Assembly: GCA_030760725.1 (NCBI GenBank)
Contig: JASWHV010000002.1
Coordinates: forward strand, 64,659,900 to 64,723,899
Direction of reading: 5' to 3'
Length of the DNA: 64,000 bases
From: Neostapfia colusana
Taxonomy: Eukaryota; Streptophyta; Magnoliopsida; Poales; Poaceae
The number at the start of each line of letters is the position of its first letter. The stretch's first letter is position 1. Of the stretch, positions 10,907 to 20,600 are shown in pieces. A program made the position numbers and the translations under genes. The notes below the pieces were generated by a model. The model was not told the origin of the DNA. It was given only the letters and a program-made list of their open reading frames with translations, and did no database searches.

Positions 10907-12109
10907 CCGTTGAAGAAGAGACTCCGGAAGTGCTGGACTTCCTTCTTCCGGACGAGGAACTAACTACTGACCAGCAGCAACAAGGCAAGCCCCGGTTTGC
11001 ATTAACCCTTTTTAAAAGTTTTACTTTGTTTACATGTGTCATATGAAGTATGTATGTGCATTAGGTATAGGATGAATGAAACCCCACTTGCATAACCAAA
11101 GGTTCCTAAAAGAGTGAGGGTAGTGTCAAGGACCTCGAGTAGACAGGCTATGCTTAATGAGTCATAGGACTTTGGTACAAGTCGAGTAGTTGGAATCTAC
11201 TCGCGAGATAGGCTTGGGACACACGGGTTCGGTTGAGTGATGTGAGATCACTTTAGTAATGAAAATGAGACTAGGCAGGGGCTAGGGCGCAGCAAGAGGA
11301 AGTCTTGTGTGCGCATCCCTGCCCGTGTCGATTGAGGACCGATCCGTGTGCGGCCCTGCTGAACAAGTATTGAATGTACCGAAGGCATATCGGATATATG
11401 GGCCCCGATAAACCGATGTAGCCTAAACCTCCGGGCGTCGAGGCATAGCACACCGATTTATAGGTGTAGGTTGAGGGCAGCAAGGTGGAAATCTGCCAAC
11501 GGGCATAGAGAGATGCTCCGTGTGGGGAACCTCCTGCTCGTTTCGGTGCGACCGGTTCGACGTTTGGGCTGTTGGGTGAAAGGTTGTCCCGTACGACATC
11601 GAGTGAGCGTGCTGTGCAGCTCCACGGGTGGGCGTACGTGACGTGCTCTTTGGGTTTTCCCTGCAGGTGTATATCGAGTCGATTCGCCGTCCCTCGCGGT
11701 GACGAGTACTGCTTGTTCACTGCGTCGTAACGTAGACTAATGGATGAAATATGTTGATTCAATGATGCTGATTGATATAATTGTATTGCTACATGTGTGC
11801 CACCAAATACTGCTTACTAAATTTCAGATTTCATGAACTGTTAACTTGTTGCTAAAAGATGAACTAAGGATGAACTTGTAGGCGTGTCGTTTTGCTGAAA
11901 TGTTACTATCCTATGTCCATTGTACACATCATGTAGAGTTTCATGCTTAGGTGAGTCGGTTAAGCCTTGCTGAGCCTTCGTGCTCACGGTTGCTGCTTAA
12001 GTGTTTTTCAGGTGAGGAGCCACCCACGGACTCAGAGTACGAGTCCACCGGCGAGGGTTACCCTCCGTCGGGGACCACGGCTGAGTGGGAGCCGTACACG
12101 CCGCGCTGA
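10907..12109 (+). CDS. Putative spliced LTR-encoded acidic peptide (G2 5' LTR copy)
   Basis: Proposed exons are 10907-10984 (78 bp) and 12012-12109 (98 bp), with a 1027-bp intron. The first follows GTGTAG and is acidic (VEEETPEVLDFLLPDEE), with a Gln run before the donor AAG|GCAAGC, a GC-type splice donor. The second follows TGTTTTTCAG and reads GEEPPTDSEYESTGEGYPP, then TAEWEPYTPR and TGA. Joining is in phase 1. The same arrangement, phase and end motif recur in the LTRs of G1, G3, G4, A2 and both reverse solo LTRs. The first exon also begins with two bases completing a codon, so at least one upstream exon is needed; I could not identify it. The function is unknown. The product may not be made at all. 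Confidence 0.45.
11160..11730 (+). other. Conserved LTR block with hairpin, no shared ORF
   Basis: This part of the LTR is the best preserved at nucleotide level among all LTR subfamilies here: shared runs include TGTGCGGCC...GAACAAG, ATATGGG, GTCGAGGCAT, GGTTGCC/GTCCCGTACGAC, CGTACGTGACG and CTGCAGGTG. Counterparts lie near 5895-6440, 20475-21045, 23640-24170, 25870-26430, 37390-37960, 43262-43800, 49860-50400, 55060-55760 and 58020-58570. No reading frame is conserved. A stem at 11183-11203 pairs CGAGTAG with CTACTCG. It lies within the proposed intron of the LTR ORF. It could be an RNA structure or a promoter/enhancer. Confidence 0.6.
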
Positions 12110-12369
12110 GCTGAGACGTGCAGCTAGTGTGGGTTGCCCTAGGGCTGGGCAACCCACTTTTGCTAAATAGGCGGGCGTGAGTTGTATAGTGTAGTCTTCC
12201 GCTGTGTAATAGAACAATAGTTGTAACTGAAGTTTGTACCTGTTTGTACAGTTTCAGCTGTTTTTCCCATGTAATATATTGTGTTCTTATGACGTGTGCT
12301 GTCGGGTGTCGCATCGCACGGCACCACCCTCTGCGATCCTGGATGAGCGGATTCCGGTCCGCCACAGCC

Positions 12370-12381
12370 TGGTATCAGAGC
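12370..12381 (+). promoter_or_regulatory. G2 primer-binding site (initiator tRNA-Met)
   Basis: TGGTATCAGAGC lies three bases after the 5' LTR end and is complementary to the 3' end of plant initiator tRNA-Met, the usual minus-strand primer of chromoviruses. Confidence 0.95.
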
Positions 12382-14139
12382 TGCAGTGGGGATAGCACAG
12401 TACTAAAGGACTGCATTATGGGAAAAACTTAGGTATACGGTGAGGAATCGGTAGCTGCCCAAGTAAGGACTATATTAGCATAGTTACTTAAAGTGGCAAA
12501 GACTAACTTATGTTTTATAATTCTGAATTTCAATTATGTAACGACGCACCTACGCTCTGGTAAGTATGGTAAGGAACGCCACCGAAAGCGGTTCAATTTC
12601 GGTTAGCTCCCCCTGACGAGGAACGTGGTTCGGGGATTTGTCTCATAGCTTGGTGTGAGACGTTAATATGAACCTCTTGAACTCTTCATGTTCCTGAGTT
12701 CATATGAAACGCTGATCCCTAGCGTGCATTAGGCAAGTAAGTGGAGACCCCATCGCGTGGTCAGTAACGCGAGAGTGTGTTCGTCTGGAAATAGCCCAGG
12801 AGAACATACGCAGCGCTTGCCATCGGTGTGCCCTGCAGGGCAGTAGGTGGTATCTGTTGGGTTGATAACATTCCCAACCGTGACGACCCGTTCATGACAT
12901 ACTCGGGTTCCCCGTCCTGTGGTGTTGAAACACGATCACGTGCCTTGAGACGTGACTTAGCTCAAGGACGGCCGTATGACAATGATACGGGCGTTTGTAT
13001 TTACTTTTAGATATGGAACTGCCTGAAATGAACAAACTTTGAGTGGTCTTCTGCAGGTACTAACCACGTATGTATCCGTGTAGAAAACGTGTGCGAGAGA
13101 CCGTTTAGTGCCACACTCGAGACGTATATACCGGTATGATCCGGTTAGGATTTTCTTTTGTGAGGAACGTAGTACCGAGACATTGTAGGCATATGCATGA
13201 GTATAATGATAACAAAGAATTAAAATCTATAGGTTCAACATTTAGGACCCTGGTTGGGTATAAGAATGGGATAGTGATGATTGTAGTTCCAAAAAGACTG
13301 AAAAACAGAGTGCTCGGTTTTGGGACAGCAAGTTTGCTGATCCTCAACAGGGCATAACTCACAGGTCTTTTAGCCGAGAGAGGTGTGCTACATAGCTCTG
13401 GAAAGGTATTCAAGTACTCTACAACTTTGTTGTAGACATCCAGAGCTGAAACTCACCTTAAGATGGCTTAAAGCCCAGAGAAATGTAAACTGTCCAGAAC
13501 CAGGGCAGAGTAAAACATCCTCTGAACTGATCTGTCTTTCAAATATAACTCCCAGTAGAAAAATCAAAAATTGTCATATAATACATCCTTAGAAAGAGTA
13601 GAAGATGTGTGACATCTTTGCAATTCAAAGTTTCTGAAGTTTCAGCACAGAATTTAGTGGAAATCAGGGTTGGAAACAGCCACTTCCAAGGGAGGTGCTG
13701 TTAAAATTCTTCCAGAAATTCTGCTAACTTTGAATTAGCATAACTTTTTAATCAAAGCTGATCTGGGGGCAAATGAGTACTCGTTGGAAATATACTGAAG
13801 TTAACTTGAACTTTGGTATTCAACTTGAGTCATGAAGATGCAAAGAACCAGATCAAAACTTGGAATAGGTAGAAACTGGTCATTCTGACAGAAGAATGAC
13901 AGTTGAGCTCATTAGAGAGGGTGCTGTACCCTAAGGGTGGTATGCGTGATGACAACGCAATAATAATGTCTCGTAGAGACCAAACCCAGTTATGGTGAGC
14001 TTCCAAAGAGGGGGTTCATCAAGTTGGATTAAACTAACTTGTGTTTGGTCTGGTAATGGTGTAGCTTGTGCAAAGTTATTACATTATCTACTTACGAGAT
14101 ATTTCGCATGTTTGGTTGTCATAATGTTTTTACGCCCAG
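12382..14139 (+). other. G2 leader, and site of the gag deletion
   Basis: About 1.76 kb without a credible ORF. It shares short stretches with the G1 leader: GCGAGAGAC...GTTTAGTGCCAC near 13092 and GAGGAACGTAGTACCG at 13162-13177. It also matches the G3 leader near 12830-12965. Leader motifs kept between families are candidates for RNA packaging or dimerisation. Gag should begin toward the end of this stretch; instead the sequence passes straight into the gag C-terminus at about 14140. Confidence 0.7.
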
Positions 14140-14883
14140 TTCCAGGGCGGTGCTCGAGGCCGACCTCCGGCGAAGAAGGTTGGTCAGCGGACTGGAGGCA
14201 TCCGCAACCTCGACAATGAGGACGCCCCAGAGGGAGACAACGTGCTGGCGGGTACGTTTACTCTCAACAATCAAGCCATCGCCATATTATTTGATTCTGG
14301 TGCAACCCACAGCTTTATAAGTGCATCCTATGTGGCTAAACATCAATTGCAAGTCTTCCCAACCGACTGCACTTATATGATATGCTCACCGGGAGGGAAG
14401 ATTTCAGCTAATATGATGATTCCAAAGGCACCTCTGTGCTTAGGTGGGAAGCTATATCCCACCACCTTGATAATCCTTATGGGGCAGAAGATTGATGCAA
14501 TCTTAGGGATGTCATGGCTACAATACCATGGTGCTGTCCTAGAGATTCGGACACGGACGGTTCACTTAAATTCTCCATTCCACCGTCCGCATTCCATGGT
14601 GTTAGACACGCCAGTCCGGGAAGTTTTAGCAATTAATAATGCTGAAGTTCTCAAGTTAGAAGACATCCCCGTAGTCCGGGAGTATCCCGACGTGTTCCCG
14701 GGCGATCTTCCGGGCATGCCACCTGAGCGGGATGTCGAGTTCAAGATCGAGCTCGCACCCGGAACTACGCCCATATCACGGAGACCATACAAGATGGCTC
14801 CAAATGAGCTGGCGGAACTGAAAGAACAGCTCAATGATCTGTTGAGAAAGGGTTTCATTAGGCCGAGTTCCTCGCCTTGGTGA
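14140..14883 (+). pseudogene. G2 gag C-terminal tail, aspartic protease and RT N-terminus, ending at a stop
   Basis: Frame 1 opens with about 35 residues of basic gag tail (GARGRPPAKKVGQRTGG, then a DAPEGDNVLAG junction), followed by the retropepsin-like protease with active-site DSGATHSFIS (Asp codon at 14293-14295) and LGMSW. The start of RT follows (YPDVFPGDLPGMPP, then GTTPISRRPYKMAP). TGA at 14881-14883 ends the frame within the conserved SSPWG region; the reading resumes in the same frame. Upstream gag (capsid domain and CCHC knuckle) is absent. The protease would cleave the Gag-Pol polyprotein. Confidence 0.88.
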
Positions 14884-17547
14884 TGCTCGGCGTTGTTCGT
14901 GAAGAAGAAGGATGAAACCCTGAGGCTGTGTGTGGATTACTGGCCGCTCAACGCTGTCACCGTCAAGAATATGTACCCACTGCCCCGAATCGACATCTTG
15001 TTTGATCAACTTGTGGGGGCAAGTGTGTTCTCAAAGATGGACCTTCGCTCTGGATATCACCAGATCAAGATCCGGGCGGAGGATATCCCTAAGACGGCGT
15101 TCTCGACGAGATACGGCTTATACGAATATCTCGTCATGCCCTTTGGTCTCACAAATGCTCCAGCCCATTTCATGTATCTCATGAACTCGGTGTTCATGCC
15201 GGAACTGGACAAGTTCGTGGTGGTGTTCATCGACGATATCTTGGTTTACTCCAAGACAGAAGCCGAGCATGCCGAACACTTACGGATCGTTCTTCAACGA
15301 TTGCGAGACCACAAGCTCTACGCCAAGTTCAGTAAATGCGAATTTTGGATCAGCCAAGTGCCATTCTTGGGACATATCATCTCAGCTGAAGGCATTGCGG
15401 TGGACCCAAGTAAAATCGAGCAAGTGTTGAAATGGAAAGCTCCCACTTCAGTCCATGAAGTCAGAAGCTTCCTCGGGTTAGCGGGATACTACCGGAGGTT
15501 CATTCCGAGTTTCTCCAAGCTCGCTAAGCCGATGACTGAGTTGCTGAAGAAAGGGACAAAATATGTTTGGAACACGGCGTGTGAAGGAGCGTTCCGAACA
15601 CTGGTGAAGCATCTCACAACAGCCCCGGTATTAGCTCAGCCGGATACAACAAAGCCCTTCGACGTGTATTGTGACGCGTCCGGTATTGGGCTCGGCTGCG
15701 TGTTGATGCAGGAAGGACGTGTGGTCGCTTATGGCTCACGCCAACTTCGGAACCATGAGCAGCACTACCCGACTCACGATCTTGAACTTGCTGCCGTGGT
15801 GTTGGCGCTGAAAATGTGGAGGCACTATCTCCTGGGGAACTTGGTGCATCTCTACACCGACCACAAGAGCTTGAAATACATTTTCACCCAGAAGGAGCTG
15901 AACATGAGGCAGAGGAGGTGGTTAGAACTGATCAAAGATTATGAGATTGAGATCCATTACCACCCCGGCAAGGCGAATGTGGTTGCCGACGCGCTGAGTC
16001 GGAAATCGCATGTCCATCACCTCACCATTACACCGGTGGAGGAGGAAGAGCCAAGTTTATACTTGGTTCCTTATGGATCGCTGTACAACCTTGCCCTCAT
16101 CCCTACTATTAGGGAGGACATCATTGCAGCTCAGAAAACGGATAAAGGCATGGCACATCTCCGGAGACGGATAGACAATGGAGAAATTAAATGTTTCCGG
16201 AAAGATGATGAGGGGGCGCTGTGGTTCAATGACCGCATAGTCGTACCCCGAGATATGGAGTTGAGGAAAAAGATCCTCGATGAAGCTCACTTGTCTAAAT
16301 ACTCCATTCATCCAGGCAGCAACAAAATGTACCAAGATTTGAAAAAGAAATTTTGGTGGACACGGATGAAGCGGGAGGTAGCTAAGTACGTATCCGAGTG
16401 CGATACGTGTAGACGAGTGAAAGCTGATCACATGAAGAAATCAGGGCTGTTGCAACCCCTGAAGATCCCGACATGGAAATGGGAAGATGTGAGCATGGAT
16501 TTCATTGTGGGATTACCCCTAACAGCCAACAAGCATGATTCCATATGGGTAATCGTTGATCGGTTAACCAAGACGGCTCACTTCATTCCAGTGAATACAC
16601 GTTACAATGCCGGCAAATATGCGGAGCTATACATAGCGAAGATTCTATGCCTATACGGGGTACCCAAGACCATTGTCTCAGATCGAGGTGCATTATTTGT
16701 ATCTCGCTTTTGGGAGCAGCTACACGCTGCATTGGGTACTAAGTTGATCAGGAGCTCCGCTTATCACCCTCAGACAGATGGCCAGACAGAAAGGGTGAAT
16801 CAAGTCCTGGAAGACATGTTGAGAGCATGTGCTATCCACCATGGTAGGAATTGGGATGATCACCTACCATTGGCAGAATTCTCGTACAACAACGGTTATC
16901 AGGCGAGTATCAAGATGGCACCCTATGAAGCTCTCTACGGTCGTAAATGCCGCACCCCATTAAATTGGTGCGAGTCCGGTGAAAGGGTCACATTCGGGGT
17001 TGATGTGGTGAACGACGCCGAGGAGCGCGTTCGGACAATTCAAGCCAATTTGAAGGCCGCTCAATCCCGACAGAAGAGCTACGCTGATAAGAGGCGTAGG
17101 CCGTTGCACTTTGACGTTGGGGAACACGTGTACCTCCGCGTGTCTCCAATGAAGGGCGTGCACCGATTCGGTGTGAAGGGGAAGCTCGCTCCCCGTTTTA
17201 TTGGACCCTACGCTATCACCGAGAAGTGTGGACCAGCGGCGTATCGATTGGAACTACCGGCATCTCTGGCTGGTGTCCATGATATTTTCCATGTTTCGCA
17301 ACTGCGAAAATGCTTGAAGCATACAGCTGCTGTTCCTACCGAAGACATCGGCGAGCTGAAACCGGATTTAACATATGATGAATATCCGGTGGGAATTCTT
17401 GATGAGAAAGCCAGAACCACACGCAGCAGAACGTTGTGGTTCTACAAAATACTCTGGAGCAACCACACCGCCGAGGAAGCGATGTGGGAGAGCGAGGAGT
17501 TCCTTCGCTCAAATTACCCGGAGTTCATGGCTTCTCAACACGGGTAA
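14884..17547 (+). CDS. G2 pol: RT, RNase H, integrase, chromodomain (open to the natural stop)
   Basis: An uninterrupted frame of about 885 codons runs to TAA at 17545-17547. In order: RT with DLRSGYHQIKI and catalytic FIDDILVY (codons at 15226-15240); RNase H with FDVYCDASGIGLGCVLM and LYTDHKSLKYIF; integrase zinc finger (HLSKYSIHPGS ... CDTC, about 16290-16410); integrase core with MDFIVGLP, SDRGALFVSRFW and HPQTDGQTERVN carrying the DDE residues; a GPY-type module (PRFIGPYAI); and a C-terminal chromodomain-like segment (from about 17357, WFYKILWSNH, EEAMWESEEFL). Chromodomain-bearing integrases can direct insertion to heterochromatin. All catalytic motifs I can see are intact; the only break in pro-pol is the upstream stop. 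Confidence 0.93.
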   Translation, partial: CSALFVKKKDETLRLCVDYWPLNAVTVKNMYPLPRIDILFDQLVGASVFSKMDLRSGYHQIKIRAEDIPKTAFSTRYGLYEYLVMPFGLTNAPAHFMYLMNSVFMPELDKFVVVFIDDILVYSKTEAEHAEHLRIVLQRLRDHKLYAKFSKCEFWISQVPFLGHIISAEGIAVDPSKIEQVLKWKAPTSVHEVRSFLGLAGYYRRFIPSFSKLAKPMTELLKKGTKYVWNTACEGAFRTLVKHLTTAPVLAQPDTTKPFDVYCDASGIGLGCVLMQEGRVVAYGSRQLRNHEQHYPTHDLELAAVVLALKMWRHYLLGNLVHLYTDHKSLKYIFTQKELNMRQRRWLELIKDYEIEIHYHPGKANVVADALSRKSHVHHLTITPVEEEEPSLYLVPYGSLYNLALIPTIREDIIAAQKTDKGMAHLRRRIDNGEIKCFRKDDEGALWFNDRIVVPRDMELRKKILDEAHLSKYSIHPGSNKMYQDLKKKFWWTRMKREVAKYVSECDTCRRVKADHMKKSGLLQPLKIPTWKWEDVSMDFIVGLPLTANKHDSIWVIVDRLTKTAHFIPVNTRYNAGKYAELYIAKILCLYGVPKTIVSDRGALFVSRFWEQLHAALGTKLIRSSAYHPQTDGQTERVNQVLEDMLRACAIHHGRNWDDHLPLAEFSYNNGYQASIKMAPYEALYGRKCRTPLNWCESGERVTFGVDVVNDAEERVRTIQANLKAAQSRQKSYADKRRRPLHFDVGEHVYLRVSPMKGVHRFGVKGKLAPRFIGPYAITEKCGPAAYRLELPASLAGVHDIFHVSQLRKCLKHTAAVPTEDIGELKPDLTYDEYPVGILDEKARTTRSRTLWFYKILWSNHTAEEAMWESEEFLRSNYPEFMASQHG

Positions 17548-17597
17548 GTCCCTATTACATCGCTATCTCTTCTTTTATAATCTCGGGACGAGATTCT

Positions 17598-17613
17598 TTT
17601 AAGGGGGGAGGGA
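17598..17613 (+). promoter_or_regulatory. G2 polypurine tract
   Basis: AAGGGGGGAGGGA directly precedes the 3' LTR start TGTAAAAG at 17614, as expected for the plus-strand primer. Confidence 0.9.
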
Positions 17614-20600
17614 TGTAAAAGCCCAAGAAAAGGGACTTGCAAAAATTTTTATGCACCTCACAACACAACAGTTTTGTTGTGGGTAGATTGTGAAATATTG
17701 TGAAGAGCAAGTGGCCTCCATCAAAGGAGAGATTAGAAGGGAAAGTCTTCACTTTCACAAAGTAGGGTTTACACACATATGATCACACATGGGAGGGAAA
17801 TTTCAAACTGTTGCACTCAACTTCAGGATTTCAGCAGCTAAAACAAGGAGTAAAGGGCATACTTGGATTCCTCAGGTTCAAATTAGTGGGGAGGCAAAGT
17901 CTCAATAATTTTTGCAAGGGTTTGCTACCCAATGGTCCAAAAAAGGAGCCAAATAGGCAAGAATACAAATATACATTTGAATTTGAGGGAAACTTGTCCA
18001 ATCATGCAAATATGGCTCAGTTTGAGACTGCAAACATTTGAATTACTCATTTGCCAAAAATTTGGAGATATTTTGGGGCAGAGGGGAGCTGTGGGCCCCA
18101 CTGGTCAGTGAGAATAGAGGGGAGAAGCTTACTGCCTAAGTTAATCGGTTCCACAGTTCACACTCGAGCGAGTTGCGTTCTCCCACCGGCTGCCACCGCA
18201 CGGACAACCGACGACCGAAGCACCTCCCGAGCTGCTTCGAGTGTCGGTTCCCCCGCGCCTTCATCTCCCCTACGCCGCGCTCTGTCGGCCACAACAACCC
18301 TCCCACGAGCTCTGTTATCTTTCCTCCCGAGCAAACAAGCCGCCGGCGCCGCGCCGGTTCGTCTCGATCCTAAGCCGGCATCGCGTCCCGACTGCTCAAG
18401 CGATCAACGCGAAAAAGGAGCGCCAGCGCGTGCACAAGAGTTTCCCCAGCTCAGCTCCGGCGTTCGGGGTTCCTGTCGGCCGTATTTCGAGTATCAGCAC
18501 CGAAGCCGAGGTGCAACCGGTGGAAACCGACGTCGGGCTCCCGTGGGCAGCTCACACCAACCAGTTTCACGACTGAGCGAGAGCACCCCAAGGTGCGCCA
18601 ACTCCCTGCACTGCTCCTCTCCAAATTTCAGAGCAATCCGTGCGACGTAGCTACGGAATTTCGAGTTTTTCCCTCGGACGAGGAAAACCTAACCGCGGGT
18701 AAGAACTGTGGAAATTAACGCTTAATTCTCGGTTAAAGTTATTCATTTTGCACACACCAGAGCTAGAGAGGATAGGGAACCTTTTCCCTCCACAACCCTA
18801 GCTAGAAACGCCGTGGTTACAGCTAATTTCGAGCTTTTCGGTCGGCGGCCATGGCGGGAACACGCGGGCGCACGGTGACAACCGGTTTGCCGTCATTTCC
18901 GAGCCAGGTTGAGGCCACGCCGAGATTTCCTGACCTCCACTGATGCTTTAGAGCGGATCCGCCGAGCTTTTGGCGGGCTAATGTGCTCGGGCGACGGTGC
19001 CGATCATCACCGAAGGCCGCGGCTCGTCGCCAGCCTACTTCCGGCCACCGGCAGCCCGAGCCAACCCCGTAGACTTGTTCCCCGACCCTGAAAACCCCCA
19101 GGCGGCGAGTCTTCGGCCGAAAGGTGGCCGGGAAGCCGGGTCCGGCGAGCTCCAGTACAGCGCCGGCGAGGGGGAGGCGCGGGAGCGAGAGGAAGAAGAA
19201 GACCCGCCGGGCCCACGTGTCAGCAGCTGAAGATTAAAATTCCGGATCAGCTGTGGCGTGTGATCCCGTGTGGTGGCGCGGGAAAAGGTCTGTGCCCCGT
19301 GTGGCGTGATTCCGGCGGTTGACACGTGTAGGGTGGACCCACATGCAGAGTTTGAACTTTTCCCGAATTAATTTGAATTCCAGAATTGGTTCAAACTTTG
19401 GAACTGCATAACTTTTGCTAGGAAGCTCCAAATTTAGTGATTCAAATTGGGTTGGATTCATCTTGCCTAGCTCTGTCCAGATATACAACCCAATTTGTAA
19501 GAAAACCATTAATTAATTCTGGAAAATTCTTTAAAGCTTTTCAGCAAAAGAATTTTAGAGGGAGTTTGGTCCATCCAAAAATCCCCAAATTTTGCCAGAA
19601 TGTTCTTCAGGACATTAGTAAACCCCTGTAAAAGTTTCAGACCATTTGGAGTTGATTTGGTCAGAGCAATTCAAATTGGAAGGTGCTGTGTTCATTTGAA
19701 TACAGAAACATTTTCAGAGAATTTCCAAAACTTGGAAATTCAATTCTGGGCAAACCTTGACTCCAAAAATGCTAGGAAAATTCATGCAAACTATAGGAGC
19801 TAAAATTGAAATTGTAGTTCACTAAGTTGGGTATGAACAGGGGTATTACCTCAGAATAAATTCTTCCTTGCTGATCTGCCAAGAGAATTATTCTGAGCAA
19901 ACCACTCCATGAAAAGTGCTAATGTTTGGTCCAGAGAGTTTTCTTGTGACAAGGAACTCACACAAAAATTCTCAGCTCCATTGGAGCTCTAGATCACCCC
20001 TGTCCTGTTTAACCAATTAAGGGATTAATATGGAAAAGGGGGAAAACCACTTAGCATTTGACCATGTGAATAAGTCCAAGCCAAACCACCAACACCAGTT
20101 CATCTTTAAATTCTTAAACAAAGTTCCAGGTGATAGAGGCTGGTTATTAGAACTAATAGTAGAAGTCTTACTCTAAAACTCACCTGTGCATCTAAATTAA
20201 CATGTAGTATTTCATTAACGTGTAGCCGTTGAAGAAGAGACTCCGGAAGTGCTGGACTTCCTTCTTCCGGACGAGGAACTAACTACTGACCAGCAGCAAC
20301 AAGGCAAGCCCCGGTTTGCATTAACCCTTTTTAAAAGTTTTACTTTGTTTACATGTGTCATATGAAGTATGTATGTGAGGTATAGGATGAATGAAACCCC
20401 ACTTGCATAACCAAAGGTTCCTAAAAGAGTGAGGGTAGTGTCAAGGACCTCGAGTAGACAGGCTATGCTTAATGAGTCATAGGACTTTGGTACAAGTCGA
20501 GTAGTTGGAATCTACTCGCGAGATAGGCTTGGGACACACGGGTTCGGTTGAGTGATGTGAGATCACTTTAGTAATGAAAATGAGACTAGGCAGGGGCTAG

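Larger units (their letters stand above)
8294..12366 (+). repeat. G2 5' LTR, 4073 bp
   Basis: TGTAAAAGCCC to CCGCCACA. In order: AT-rich start (8294-8820); two GC-rich sections (about 8820-9330 and 9500-9960), the first followed by a donor-like GCGGGTAAGAAC near 9376; an AT-rich stretch to 10906; exon-like block one; the conserved block (11160-11730); exon-like block two; and a short tail with TGTAATATATTG near 12270. The long ORFs in the GC-rich parts run on both strands with no recognisable domain, so I leave them uncalled. Confidence 0.95.

Noticed and set aside
13105..13413. ORF of about 100 codons in the G2 leader
   Set aside because: No similarity to the leader of G1 or G3 at protein level; composition is that of non-coding leader DNA.
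14562..14858. Minus-strand ORF of 98 codons opposite the G2 protease/RT
   Set aside because: It is the antisense shadow of a conserved pol region.
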